A stretch of 64,000 nt of DNA from Endobugula sp965214375 (lineage in GTDB: Bacteria > Pseudomonadota > Gammaproteobacteria > Pseudomonadales > Cellvibrionaceae): NCBI GenBank assembly GCA_965214375.1, contig OZ243947.1, positions 1,674,001-1,738,000 on the forward strand, given 5' to 3'. The notes below the pieces were generated by a model. It searched no databases. It had not been told where the DNA came from and saw only the letters and a program-made list of their open reading frames with translations. A program made the position numbers and the translations under genes. How positions within the stretch are numbered: the first letter of the stretch is position 1; every line of letters begins with the position of its first letter. This document shows positions 8,651 to 18,002 of this stretch, piece after piece.

Positions 8651-9433
8651 CTATGCTTCAGTATCCTGCTTTTTAGCGCGCTTATTACCTTCATCAGACT
8701 CGCCCATTTTCCAATAACTACTGGAATACATAGCACCGCGTGAAACGCCCTTTTCCTGTCTGATATAACGCCTTAATGCCCGCATTGATTCAAATTCACT
8801 CGCCACCCACACACCAGGATCACCTGCCAACCATGGCAACTCCTTCACTGCATCAACCAAACACGTATTAGGCTGGTCGGGAGTGGCATTCACCACCCAG
8901 TGCAACTCAATGCCTTGAGGGCATTGCAGTGGTTGTTTGTCTGATTCACTGAGCACTTCAATCACCGCATACCCTTTGGCGTCATCAGGTAAATTTTCCA
9001 AATTAACACTGATTGCCGGTAGCGCCGTCATATCGCCTGCCAGCAACACCCACTCCTGAGAACTATCGACACGTTGTACCATCCCTGGGCCATCTATCAT
9101 AATGTGGTCTGCCGTTTGAACACTCGCCATCCACTGTGCTGCCGGGCCCTCACCCTCACCATGCTTGGTATGATCGACCATATCAATGGTGAGCCTGTTT
9201 GACTGACGGTCAAATGCCCGTATGGAATAAGATCGCATAATATATCCAGCACCCAGTAATGTGGTCGCTTGTAGAGCATGCCCCTGCTTATCAAAACATA
9301 ACTTGACGTAACCACCCTCACAACCATCGGGAAAAATATCCAGAGTATCACCTGTCAGCGTCAACCGAAGCATATTTTCAGTGATATAGTGTTTCTCTGT
9401 GACGGTGAGCAAGCGTTTCATTCTACTGGGCAT
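8651..9433 (-). CDS. Siderophore-interacting protein (SIP family FAD-dependent ferric-siderophore reductase)
   Basis: 260 residues of the ViuB/YqjH family, cytosolic flavoproteins that reduce imported ferric siderophores to release Fe2+. The FAD-binding barrel carries MRSYSIRAFD (the RxYSxR FAD motif, about residue 77) and GPAAQWMAS. The C-terminal NAD(P)H-like domain has VLLAGDMTALPAISVNLE and WVASEFESMRALRRYIRQE. The charged tail GESDEGNKRAKKQDTEA ends at a TAG only 3 bp from the convergent TetR stop. No siderophore receptor or transporter is adjacent, so the substrate is open. Confidence 0.92.
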   Translation of the reverse strand: MPSRMKRLLTVTEKHYITENMLRLTLTGDTLDIFPDGCEGGYVKLCFDKQGHALQATTLLGAGYIMRSYSIRAFDRQSNRLTIDMVDHTKHGEGEGPAAQWMASVQTADHIMIDGPGMVQRVDSSQEWVLLAGDMTALPAISVNLENLPDDAKGYAVIEVLSESDKQPLQCPQGIELHWVVNATPDQPNTCLVDAVKELPWLAGDPGVWVASEFESMRALRRYIRQEKGVSRGAMYSSSYWKMGESDEGNKRAKKQDTEA

Positions 9434-9486
9434 AATATCCTCGTGTTGAATACATAGATAATCAAAAAATTAACAACAAGGATAAT

Positions 9487-9516
9487 AACAAAAAAACCGC
9501 CTAGAAGGCGGCTTAA
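9487..9516 (-). terminator. Rho-independent terminator after the phytase-like gene
   Basis: On the minus strand a GCCGCC-TTCTA-GGCGG hairpin is followed by a run of seven T. It lies 25-55 bp past the TAG of the 9541-11715 gene. Confidence 0.85.
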
Positions 9517-9540
9517 GAAGACTAGATAGTAACGTTCAAA

Positions 9541-11715
9541 CTACATTTTACCCATAGAGAAGAATAAGGTTTCACCTGAGCTGTCATCAACACCGTCATT
9601 ATCGGTCACCGCATAACCGCGACCATTTTTATCAATCGCAAACCCTTCAATTTTATCGGTGACGTAACCATGCGTTTTTTGTAGATCAGGGATAAAATCA
9701 CGCACCAACTCTTTAGTCACTAATGGCAAATCGCCGCCCAGCTTGGCAGGTTTTAACTGGTCTTGTGCAACACGATAGAGACGTTTGATTTTTGCCTCGG
9801 CACCAATCTGATTATCGCGCTCAATAATATACACATAATCACCGTGAGCTGTAATTTCTGACAAACCCACCCAGCCCTTGCCTGCCGCTTCCGTTGGGTA
9901 ACGTACCGCACCCCATGCTTTCGTTTTAGTGTTGTAAGCAACAATTTTTACGGTATTCTTTGGATCATCGTTCCATTGGCGCTGAATCGCAATCCATAAT
10001 GTATCACCAATACGTGTAATACCCTCAGCACCAAAGCGTTTTTCAACGGCAAGTAATTCCGATGGAAAGGCGATTTCACTTTTCTTTTTACCAATCTTGC
10101 CTTTAGCATTTACATGGTAAAGTGCATGCGGCACTAAACGATCGCTGCGACCTTCCGAAGCCAGCCAGAAACCGCCTTTACCATCAGTGGTAATGCCTTC
10201 AAGGTCCAACTTCTGAGCCGGGGCTCCCATACGAGTGACCGGTATTGCTTTAATAATTTTCGCCGGTGTTTGATTAGTATCAATCGTAAAAATGGTCGGT
10301 TGATTAGCATAAAAACTATCATTGACGGCATACAAAATACCTGGCTTTTCCTCATCGGCAACCATACCGGATAAAGCGCCCCAACCTATTGGGCGATCAC
10401 CATCCATAACCGATGTTAGATGAGGATAGTTCGGCGCTTTATCGGTTATTGAATATAACATCACGTGTGAACGTGGACCTTTCTCTTCGATCAAATCTTT
10501 CTCGTTAGCCACTGCTAATAAGTTGCGGCTAGGAATAGCAACAGCACCTTCTGGCGCAACACCCGCAGGTAATAACTGAATAAATTCAGGTTCTGAACCG
10601 GTATCTTTATAAACACCTACAACACCTGAACGTTCTGCCAATACAAAAATATACGTAGTATCACCAAAAGTAGCGACTTCCAAACCTTCAGGCTCAACGC
10701 CTTTATTACCGGAGCGCTTCTCTGGGTAATGGCCTGCCATCGCAATGCGATATTCCAAATCCAACCCAGATTCAAACAGCACTTCACCCTTTTTATTAAA
10801 AATAGTAAAACCACGAGAACCACCTTCATAATCACCTTCGTTTGCAGTCACAAAACGATCGTTATCAATCCACTTAACTGCATCTGGCTCGCGTTTGCGA
10901 TTCAGTTGTTCACCATCAAACGTCAATGCACGCTCTTCAGCAAGATCGACATTTTTCAGATCAACAACACCCGCAGAGAAATGACCAATCACGCCGGCTT
11001 TTTTTGCATCAACAACAACTAGATGGTTGTTTTCCTGAAGGCTGACAACAATTTCATGATTGTTATTAAAATCAATAAATTCCGGCTCAGGGTCTGAAGA
11101 CGCGACCTCAGCCAAACCTGTCAAATCGACTGTTTTTAATTTTTTACAATTTGGCTTGCCTTTTTTCAAAGGAATAACCACCAAATTACCGGCTGGCAAT
11201 TGTGGAATTGCACCATCGTTTAAGTCTTCATCACGCTCGTTTTCAATCGCGACAGCCACAAACTTTCCATCTTTTGAAACCGCAACAGAATCTGGCTGAC
11301 CGCCAAGATCACATTGACCTACAATCTTTTTATCACTTAAACGAACAGCGGCCAAATAACCACTAGGTTCAACAAAGCTTTCTGATGTATTAATACCAAC
11401 AAGCACATAATTACCCACAACGGATACTGATGTTGGCTCGCCATCTAAAGATAAGAAACCCGCTTTACTAGGATTTTTGGCTTCAGTAATATCAACAAAG
11501 CCAATACCTCCTAAAGGGCTATCCGAATAAATCAATGTATTACCATCTTCACTTGCCGTAATAATTTCTGCTGACGTTTCTGTTTTGCCATCCTTATCAG
11601 CAGGAAGATTATTCGTCACTTCCCAGGCTGCAACACGTTGAAATGATTCTGCCAGTACAGATGAACACGACACCAATAATACAGTTGAAAAAATATAATA
11701 AGACAACTTTTTCAT
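9541..11715 (-). CDS. Secreted esterase-like/phytase-like beta-propeller protein
   Basis: 724 residues from the ATG at 11715; an upstream in-frame start at 11775 would place about 20 residues before the signal peptide. Residues 1-22 form a signal peptide (MKKLSYYIFS...SSVLAES). The first half is a repeated-blade propeller (YLAAVRLSDKKIVGQCDLGGQPDSVAVSKDGKF; AVKWIDNDRFVTANEGDYEGGSRGF) like choice-of-anchor-I proteins. The second half (KLDLEGITTDGKGGFWLASEGR, LYHVNAKGKI, VEKRFGAEGITRIGDTLWIAIQ, DKIEGFAIDKNGRGYAVTDNDG) matches the esterase-like activity of phytase family. It probably acts on extracellular phosphoesters. It is followed by a strong terminator and looks monocistronic. Confidence 0.85.
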   Translation of the reverse strand: MKKLSYYIFSTVLLVSCSSVLAESFQRVAAWEVTNNLPADKDGKTETSAEIITASEDGNTLIYSDSPLGGIGFVDITEAKNPSKAGFLSLDGEPTSVSVVGNYVLVGINTSESFVEPSGYLAAVRLSDKKIVGQCDLGGQPDSVAVSKDGKFVAVAIENERDEDLNDGAIPQLPAGNLVVIPLKKGKPNCKKLKTVDLTGLAEVASSDPEPEFIDFNNNHEIVVSLQENNHLVVVDAKKAGVIGHFSAGVVDLKNVDLAEERALTFDGEQLNRKREPDAVKWIDNDRFVTANEGDYEGGSRGFTIFNKKGEVLFESGLDLEYRIAMAGHYPEKRSGNKGVEPEGLEVATFGDTTYIFVLAERSGVVGVYKDTGSEPEFIQLLPAGVAPEGAVAIPSRNLLAVANEKDLIEEKGPRSHVMLYSITDKAPNYPHLTSVMDGDRPIGWGALSGMVADEEKPGILYAVNDSFYANQPTIFTIDTNQTPAKIIKAIPVTRMGAPAQKLDLEGITTDGKGGFWLASEGRSDRLVPHALYHVNAKGKIGKKKSEIAFPSELLAVEKRFGAEGITRIGDTLWIAIQRQWNDDPKNTVKIVAYNTKTKAWGAVRYPTEAAGKGWVGLSEITAHGDYVYIIERDNQIGAEAKIKRLYRVAQDQLKPAKLGGDLPLVTKELVRDFIPDLQKTHGYVTDKIEGFAIDKNGRGYAVTDNDGVDDSSGETLFFSMGKM

Positions 11716-11816
11716 AAACACTCTCACCACAAAATAGATAATTATTAGTCGAATTATCGACTTCAAATATGACAAGCAGCGAACACTTTTATGTATTTTT
11801 TATGACAAAATCAGGA

Positions 11817-11844
11817 ATAAAAAATGCCCCGGAACGTGGCATTC
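11817..11844 (-). terminator. Rho-independent terminator of the porin gene
   Basis: On the minus strand AATGCC-ACGTTCCGG-GGCATT is followed by TTTT. It lies about 50 bp past the porin stop (11893-11895). Confidence 0.7.
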
Positions 11845-11892
11845 AATCATTATATCACCAGCAACGGGGCAGTACAGCTGGCAAACTTATTA

Positions 11893-12771
11893 TTAAAATT
11901 TAACGCGCATACCGGACAAGTAAGAAGTACCGGACCCAGTCGCATTGGAATTGCTAACCTCACCAAACACACTGACCTTCTTCGCTTTAGGGAATTTATA
12001 GACAACATTAGCATAAGTAATATCAACATCAGCCACAGTGTCTTCTGAAGTAGTATTAACACCTAACGCAATAGTCGTCGTTGGAGTCGCTTTTAACGAT
12101 ATAACAACGTTGGTTTTTTCTATATCGTTAACTGTGTCTTTATCTTCTTCACTTGATTCAACACCAAAACCAACAGCACCGAACTTACCCTTAACATTAA
12201 AACCCGTGGTGTCAGAGGTAGTAAAAGACTGATGGGCAGCCGCAAATTCAAAAGAACCCTATGTAATAGCTGCATAAATGTCTGTTGAATCATTAGCGCC
12301 AACGGTATCTTCGAAATCGCGAGACACAGAAATAGATGCAGGACCTGCAGAAAAATCGACTCTCAGAATATCACCTTCATCTTCAGGAAAAGCATCTTCA
12401 TCATCCATTTCAGTAGCTTTTTCAACACCAAATTCATCAGTTGCGTAATTAGTATTACCTAAAATCACTTTAACATTATCTGACTTCAATCCAACAAAAG
12501 TCTCTTCGCTTGATTCTTTCTTTTGGTCAAAATGGCTCTCAGCAAAACCTGTCAAACCATGACCTAAATCATAGCTAAGCTTAGTTTTAATTTCTGAATC
12601 ATCAAAATCTACACCTGTATTGTCATTAGCGCCGCCCTTATCACGCAGCTGAATTTGAATATCACCGTCGATTTTCATTTTAAAACCGTCTTTTTCCAAA
12701 ACAGTTACTGCATTTACAGTAGTCGATGTTGCAGCAAGAGCAATGGCTGCAGCAAGAGTAAGCTTCTTCAT
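11893..12771 (-). pseudogene. Outer-membrane porin (Gram-negative porin type) with one in-frame TAG
   Basis: A 293-codon frame with a signal peptide (MKKLTLAAAIALAATSTTVN...A) and acidic beta-strand repeats typical of trimeric porins: GFKMKIDGDIQIQLRDKG, IKTKLSYDLGHGLTGFAESHF, and a C-terminus YLSGMRVKF ending in phenylalanine, the BAM recognition signal. A TAG at 12259-12261 interrupts it after IYAAIT. The frame then continues with GSFEFAAAHQSFTTSD to the natural TAA at 11893. The minus-strand ribosome site GGGGA is 7 bp before the ATG. A single substitution (CAG or GAG to TAG) explains the break. Without suppression, a truncated ~170-residue product could not form a barrel. Confidence 0.8.
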
Positions 12772-13082
12772 AAGAATCCCCTAATATATTAATGTTTGTA
12801 TTTAAATTTAGCTCGGAAGAACCGTACTAAAAATGTACAGACAACACTAAAAAAGACCCCTTCTTTACCTCTAAAGGAAAAGAATTCTTATTATTTTTTT
12901 ACAGCCGGTTAGTACGTATACGCGCTATTAATATGGCACACGCCTCCAAGGCGCGGCCATCATAGAAAGGAAATATGTAAGAAATGTTACAAAGCTGAAA
13001 AAATTTAGAAAATAAATAAATTCAAAAATATTTAATAAAAAATTAATATGTTAAAGGTTTTTATTTTTACAAATAAGTGGTA
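12772..13082. other. Intergenic region upstream of the porin gene
   Basis: About 310 bp of AT-rich sequence between the porin start and the stop of the DUF2750 gene. It should contain the porin promoter. The only structure I see is a short perfect hairpin CGCCT-CCA-AGGCG near 12943-12955, without a T-run. No gene is visible. Confidence 0.4.
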
Positions 13083-13484
13083 TCAGAAGAGCAACTCATT
13101 AGGCAGGTATTCTTTTTCAAAAGCATAAAGCACATCTAATGGTTCATACTCCTCACCTTCAAGATTGGAGTCCCAATTGATACCCACCATCACCACATCG
13201 TCATGCATTCCGGTAAGCCAATCATCCATAAACTCTTCGAGCGAAATAGCTACCACCTGATAATCAGCCCAATCACCTTCGCAATGCTGCGGTGCAAATT
13301 CTGGCTGCGACCAAAAGGGAATGACACAAACATCGTTAGATTTTTCAGAATCAGCGACGGCCCAGCTTTCATCGTTATGCTGCAAACTCCACAGGCACCC
13401 GGTATCAATGGCTTCAACAAAAAAACGATGATAATTTTCTTCGCGGTTTTGGCTCAGAGGGGTGATAGGTTCATTAGAAGACAT
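13083..13484 (-). CDS. DUF2750 family protein
   Basis: A 133-residue cytosolic acidic protein. NREENYHRFFVEAIDTGCLWSLQ...WAVADSE...VIPFWSQPEFA...EFMDDWLTGMHDDVVMVGINWDSNLEGEE is the conserved pattern of DUF2750 proteins, whose role is unknown. The ATG at 13484 has AAGGAAA about 8 bp upstream; a TTG at 13490 is less likely. The start overlaps the last 11 bp of parE, so it is probably translationally coupled as the last gene of the nudF-DUF1249-cpdA-yqiA-parE operon. Confidence 0.85.
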   Translation of the reverse strand: MSSNEPITPLSQNREENYHRFFVEAIDTGCLWSLQHNDESWAVADSEKSNDVCVIPFWSQPEFAPQHCEGDWADYQVVAISLEEFMDDWLTGMHDDVVMVGINWDSNLEGEEYEPLDVLYAFEKEYLPNELLF

Positions 13485-15360
13485 CAGCAAGGTTTCCTTT
13501 TTCTTCCAACCACGATTTACGATCAGCAGCGCGTTTTTTTGCTAACAACATATCTAACATCTGGTGAGCATCATCGTCAGCATCAAGACTGAGCTGAACT
13601 AAACGTCGGGTGTCTGGATCCATCGTCGTTTCACGCAGTTGCAAAGGATTCATTTCACCCAGACCTTTAAAACGCTGCACATTCACTTTGCCTTTTTTAT
13701 TTTCTGCCGTAATACGGTCAAGAATACCCTGCTTTTCAGCCTCATCCAATGCGTAATACACATCGTTGCCAACATCAACGCGAAACAACGGTGGCATAGC
13801 CACAAACACGTGCCCATTTTTTACCAGCTCCGGGAAGTGACGCAAAAATAATGCACATAACAAGGTGGCAATATGCAAACCATCGGAATCTGCATCGGCC
13901 AAAATACACACTTTATGGTAACGCAGCTTTTCTAAGTTATCGACACCCGGATCGATACCTAAAGCCACGGAAATGTCATACACTTCTTGACTGGCAAGAA
14001 TATCGGCACTTTCCACTTCCCAAGTATTTAGAATTTTACCGCGCAGAGGCATAATCGCCTGATACTCGCGATCGCGCGCCTGCTTGGCTGAACCACCTGC
14101 AGAGTCACCTTCCACCAAAAATAATTCACCGCGCTCCGGCTCACTGCTGGAACAATCGGCTAATTTACCCGGCAAGGCCGGACATTGTGTCACTTTTTTG
14201 CGCGCAACCTTTTTACTAGAGCGCACTCGCTTTTGCGCATTACTAATACAAAAATCGGCGAGCTTATCGCCTTCTTCGGTATGCTGGTTCAACCATAGAC
14301 TAAACGCATCTTTCGCCACACCGGAGACAAAAGCCGCCACTTCACGTGATGATAAACGCTCTTTGGTTTGCCCAGAAAATTGCGGATCGCCCAGTTTGGA
14401 GCTCAAAATAAAACAACAGCCATTCCAAATATCATCTGGCGCCAATTTAACACCACGAGTTAATAAATTACGAAACTCACAATATTCACGAATAGCATCC
14501 AGCAGCCCCGTACGCAAACCATTCACATGCGTACCCCCTTGCGCGGTAGGAATCAAGTTCACATAACTTTCCTGTGTCACCTCACCGCCTTCAGGCAGCC
14601 ATTGCACTGCCCAATCGGCACCTTCTGTTTGCCCGGTAAAACTTCCAGTAAAAGGCTCAACGGGTAATACGTCCCAGCCGCGTGTTGCGTCTGTTAGATA
14701 ATCTTTTAACCCATCTTCGTAATACCACTCCTCTGACTCTTTATTTTGCTCATCTTTGAAGATCACTTTCAAACCAGGACAGAGTACCGCCTTGGCGCGC
14801 AGCACATGACGCAAACGCGGAATAGAAAACTTGGCCGAATCAAAGTATTCGGGAGCGGGCTGAAAATACACACTGGTGCCTGTATTACGTTTACCGCAAG
14901 TATCAACTGGCTCCAGTTTTTTGGTGAGATCGCCGTGGGAAAACTCAATTTGATGCACAATGCCGTCACGCTTAATAGTCACCACCAACTTTTGTGACAA
15001 CGCATTGACCACACTCACACCCACGCCGTGCAGTCCACCCGAGAACTGATAATTCTTATCAGAGAATTTACCACCTGCATGCAGTGTTGATAGAATTACC
15101 TCAACACCGGGCTTTTTCTGCTCGGGGTGAAGGTCAACGGGCATACCCCGACCATCATCGGTCACGGTAATAGCGTTATCTTTATGCAAAATCACTTCGA
15201 TGGTTTTTGCATGGCCTGCCAAGGCTTCATCGACACTATTATCGATAACTTCTTGAGCAAGATGGTTAGGGCGGGAAGTCTCGGTATACATACCGGGACG
15301 TTTTGTAACGGGATCCAGACCCGTAAGGACTTCAATATCTTCTGCGGAATAGTTAGACAT
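13474..15360 (-). CDS. parE: DNA topoisomerase IV subunit B (ParE)
   Basis: The 628-residue ATPase subunit of topoisomerase IV, partner of ParC. The GHKL ATPase domain has EVIDNSVDEALAGHA (catalytic Glu/Asn), DDGRGMPVD and GGLHGVGVSVVNALS. The TOPRIM domain carries ELFLVEGDSAGGSAKQARDR (about residue 410) and the acidic DADSDG. The C-terminus has QRFKGLGEMNP. Length is right for gammaproteobacterial ParE and distinguishes it from the longer GyrB. It starts 4 bp after the yqiA stop, in one minus-strand operon. The frame is fully open. Confidence 0.97.
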   Translation of the reverse strand: MSNYSAEDIEVLTGLDPVTKRPGMYTETSRPNHLAQEVIDNSVDEALAGHAKTIEVILHKDNAITVTDDGRGMPVDLHPEQKKPGVEVILSTLHAGGKFSDKNYQFSGGLHGVGVSVVNALSQKLVVTIKRDGIVHQIEFSHGDLTKKLEPVDTCGKRNTGTSVYFQPAPEYFDSAKFSIPRLRHVLRAKAVLCPGLKVIFKDEQNKESEEWYYEDGLKDYLTDATRGWDVLPVEPFTGSFTGQTEGADWAVQWLPEGGEVTQESYVNLIPTAQGGTHVNGLRTGLLDAIREYCEFRNLLTRGVKLAPDDIWNGCCFILSSKLGDPQFSGQTKERLSSREVAAFVSGVAKDAFSLWLNQHTEEGDKLADFCISNAQKRVRSSKKVARKKVTQCPALPGKLADCSSSEPERGELFLVEGDSAGGSAKQARDREYQAIMPLRGKILNTWEVESADILASQEVYDISVALGIDPGVDNLEKLRYHKVCILADADSDGLHIATLLCALFLRHFPELVKNGHVFVAMPPLFRVDVGNDVYYALDEAEKQGILDRITAENKKGKVNVQRFKGLGEMNPLQLRETTMDPDTRRLVQLSLDADDDAHQMLDMLLAKKRAADRKSWLEEKGNLADVF

Positions 15361-15363
15361 ACA

Positions 15364-15972
15364 CTATAAACTGTGTTGGTAAAATGCTTCAAAAAACGCA
15401 ATCACATCATCGTGAAAGCGCTCAAAACCCTGAAAGCTATGATCACCGTCGGGTTCTACGGTTTGGCGACAGCCCTGATATTTTTCTACCGCTAATTGAT
15501 AATCCAGAGTTTCATCACCCTGTTGTACCAACAGCCAGTAATTACCATGCCGTCTGATTGCAGGCGTATCGTAACTCGCCAGCTCGTGCAAGTCACCTTC
15601 CTGAATACAATAAACGTCTTCAGTATGATAATTTTTTAGATGTTGACCAATGTAAGCAGGCATCAAACGCAACACATCGACTGCCGGATTAATCAAAACA
15701 GCAGGCAAGTCATAACGTTCAGCGAGATAGGTTGACCAAAAACCGCCCATAGAGCTGCCGACCAGCCCAAGATGGGTGCCATTGCGCTGAGCCGTTTCGA
15801 CAATGTTCATTAAGGTTTCTGCACACTTCGCAGGGTAAGGTGTTAGCATCGGACAAATAAACTCACACTGGGGGCATTTATCCTGTAACCATCGCCCCAT
15901 TGAGAGCGCCTTAAAAGATAGAGGGGAGCTTAGAAACCCATGAATATAGAGTAGTTCTAACGCCATAGACAT
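15364..15972 (-). CDS. yqiA: YqiA-type esterase
   Basis: 202-residue small alpha/beta hydrolase of the YqiA family. Motifs are LLYIHGFLSSPLSFKA (oxyanion region), the nucleophile elbow GSSMGGFWS (Ser about residue 79), the acid in VQQGDETLDY and the histidine in PDGDHSFQGFERF. YqiA enzymes are cytosolic esterases of broad short-chain specificity. The classic cpdA-yqiA-parE gene order is kept, 4 bp from parE and 8 bp from cpdA. Confidence 0.95.
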   Translation of the reverse strand: MSMALELLYIHGFLSSPLSFKALSMGRWLQDKCPQCEFICPMLTPYPAKCAETLMNIVETAQRNGTHLGLVGSSMGGFWSTYLAERYDLPAVLINPAVDVLRLMPAYIGQHLKNYHTEDVYCIQEGDLHELASYDTPAIRRHGNYWLLVQQGDETLDYQLAVEKYQGCRQTVEPDGDHSFQGFERFHDDVIAFFEAFYQHSL

Positions 15973-15980
15973 TGCTTATC

Positions 15981-16772
15981 TCAATACCCGTGAGAACTAA
16001 AATCAATACCGTAATCTTTTTCGTCTACACGTTCAACACCGGTTTGAAAATGACCATAATCATGTAATTCAAACCAACGGTAACCTGGCATAGCTTTATC
16101 GACATGAAAGTGCTTTTGTCCCGGCGTAAATTGCACACTGGTAGAAGGGGTCGCGAATAAATTAACACGCTTGTGGCGAGCAACGAATTCCTGATGCACA
16201 TGCCCCCATACGACCGCTTTAACATTGGTGACACTGTCAATGACTGACCAAAATGCGTCAGCATTGCGAACGATATAGTTATCCATCCATTCACTCCCAA
16301 TCGGAACTGGCTGGTGGTGCAAACAGACGATCACAAAGTGATCTGAGTAACGGGCAAGAACATCCCCCAAAAAAGAAAGCTCATCGTCTGACAAATACCC
16401 ATAAATATGACCTTCAACACGTGAATTTAACATGACCATCACCCAGTTACCGAGCACATGGCATTTAAGGTTGATGCTCTCATCAAATGAAAGCATCATA
16501 TCCAGATCATCATGATTACCCGGCAACCAAGCAAATGGCGCCTGAATATTTGCAGATAGCGTTTTATGGATCCGTCGATAAGCGGGAAGTGAAGGCTCGT
16601 TGACCATATCTCCCGTTACCATTAACAAATCGATCGCTGTATGATTCACCTTAATTAAATCCAGTATGTCAGACAACCCTTCATCAGGGTTCATAGATAA
16701 TAACTCCATGCCTGGAATATCACCCAGATGGCAATCCGTTATTTGAACGACTATGTGTGGCTGCTCGGGCAT
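15981..16772 (-). CDS. cpdA: 3',5'-cyclic AMP phosphodiesterase CpdA
   Basis: 263-residue class III cyclic nucleotide phosphodiesterase that hydrolyses cAMP to AMP. Calcineurin-like metal ligands are in order: ITDCHLG (D-x-H), VTGDMVNEP (GD), WLPGNHDD (GNHD), CLHHQPVP and VWGHVHQE (GHxH). Its place upstream of yqiA-parE is the conserved enterobacterial/pseudomonad arrangement. Frame intact. Confidence 0.95.
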   Translation of the reverse strand: MPEQPHIVVQITDCHLGDIPGMELLSMNPDEGLSDILDLIKVNHTAIDLLMVTGDMVNEPSLPAYRRIHKTLSANIQAPFAWLPGNHDDLDMMLSFDESINLKCHVLGNWVMVMLNSRVEGHIYGYLSDDELSFLGDVLARYSDHFVIVCLHHQPVPIGSEWMDNYIVRNADAFWSVIDSVTNVKAVVWGHVHQEFVARHKRVNLFATPSTSVQFTPGQKHFHVDKAMPGYRWFELHDYGHFQTGVERVDEKDYGIDFSSHGY

Positions 16773-16801
16773 AGACTATTCACTGGTTATTTTTATTATA
16801 T

Positions 16802-17320
16802 TTACGACTTCAAATGGTCAATCATGGGTTCACAAACACGACCATTGATTAAACAATACGACAGCAAATCTCTCAAGAAGCGATTCATTTGTGCCTTTTC
16901 ATTCACCTGATGCATATTAACATTAGGATACTCATAACGTGATGCAAAATGCCGATAGCGCTGACATTTAACCACTTCAGCCATATCTGCATCATGGTAT
17001 AAACGCACATCACCAGCATAGGTTAAATAATTCGCTTCCGATGGGATAGTGTTAGATTTAACGCAGGCCGACATTTTTTGCAACTGATAATAATGAACGA
17101 TGTGAACCAGACTGGTGTATTTTGTTTGATCGATAATATTGAGGTGTATGGCACTTTCATGCTCAGCAAGAGTACCCAATAAGTAATGAAATTGCACTCC
17201 CTCGGAAAGATTTTGCACACCTGGTAACAAACTCAACAAGTATTGGTAATTGACCTCACAATCAGCCAACTGCTCAGGTAAATTAACCTTGTAGCGCTTA
17301 TGTTTGGGTATTGTTATCAC
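16802..17320 (-). CDS. DUF1249 (YqiB-like) protein
   Basis: About 172 residues. KRYKVNLPEQLADCEVNYQYLLSLLPG, HLNIIDQTKYTSLVHIVHY and VRLYHDADMAEVVKCQR, plus a C-terminal LRDLLSYCLINGRV, are the DUF1249 family signature; function unknown. No ATG is available. I place the start at GTG 17320, just before IPKHKRYKV; GTG at 17332 or 17350 would also work. It overlaps the 3' end of nudF and lies 29 bp before cpdA, as in other gammaproteobacteria. Confidence 0.85.
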   Translation of the reverse strand: MITIPKHKRYKVNLPEQLADCEVNYQYLLSLLPGVQNLSEGVQFHYLLGTLAEHESAIHLNIIDQTKYTSLVHIVHYYQLQKMSACVKSNTIPSEANYLTYAGDVRLYHDADMAEVVKCQRYRHFASRYEYPNVNMHQVNEKAQMNRFLRDLLSYCLINGRVCEPMIDHLKS

Positions 17321-17969
17321 TGTCTGTGTCACTATCAGACTCGCTCCCACTAAACATTACTGAACTCTTGTTATTTTGTAGCCACTGCAAACAAATCAAT
17401 GACGCCGCATTATTGTACTGTCCATCATACAAGGAATGAAAGACTTCGTCTTCAGGCAACACTAAAAAACGAATATCTTCATCCTCTTTTTCTACACCAT
17501 AATAACCACCTCCCTGTGATAAATCTGCTACTGCACAATAGAGGGTCAAACGCTCGCTGGTACCCCCCGGACTACTGTAATAGTCACAGATACGATATAA
17601 GCTATCCGCAATCATACCCGCCTCTCACATTAACTCACGCCGCATAACGTCTTCATCACGCTCCTCAGATTCCTTCATACCAGCAAACACTTCCCGGCAC
17701 CAAGGAGAATCTTCACTATCAATTAAACCCACCCGAAACTGCTCAACCAGACCAATAAGACGGTTTTTTGGATCGTAAATGACACCTGCAACTTCCGTGC
17801 CACGTACAAATAGTTCACGAGTTAATGGGTTGGACCATACACCTTGAAATAAGCGATGACGCAAATACACGTTTTCTATGGCAAAGAACCCTTGATAGAC
17901 CGTTTCACGGCGCTCTACAACGATATCATTCTTCCCCAAACCCTGTTTTTGTGTTTTCATTTTACCCAT
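17298..17969 (-). pseudogene. nudF: ADP-ribose pyrophosphatase (NudF-type Nudix hydrolase) with TGA inside the Nudix box
   Basis: A 224-codon frame equal in length to NudF. Domain order is normal: DIVVERRETVYQGFFAIENVYLRH, ELFVRGTEVAGVIYDP, LVEQFRVG, then the Nudix box GMKESEE...RRELM-stop-EAGM and SPGGTSERL downstream. The TGA at 17625-17627 replaces the first glutamate of the catalytic REUxEE pair. Everything after it stays in frame to the C-terminal acidic tail (SDSDTDSDNN). Two or more base changes are needed from GAA/GAG, so the exact ancestral codon is unclear. It heads the parE operon and is divergent from tolC, as in E. coli. Probably inactive; selenocysteine or read-through cannot be judged here. 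Confidence 0.8.
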
Positions 17970-18002
17970 CTCACCATAGACATTATTTATACTGTAAAAT
18001 TT

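Noticed and set aside
13500..15350. Long open frames opposite parE and other housekeeping genes
   Set aside because: They are antisense shadows of conserved proteins without ribosome sites or family similarity.
17625..17627. Selenocysteine at the TGA in nudF
   Set aside because: The position is a metal-binding glutamate in the Nudix family, no Sec-containing Nudix protein is known to me, and I could not see a convincing SECIS-like hairpin; kept only as a remote alternative.
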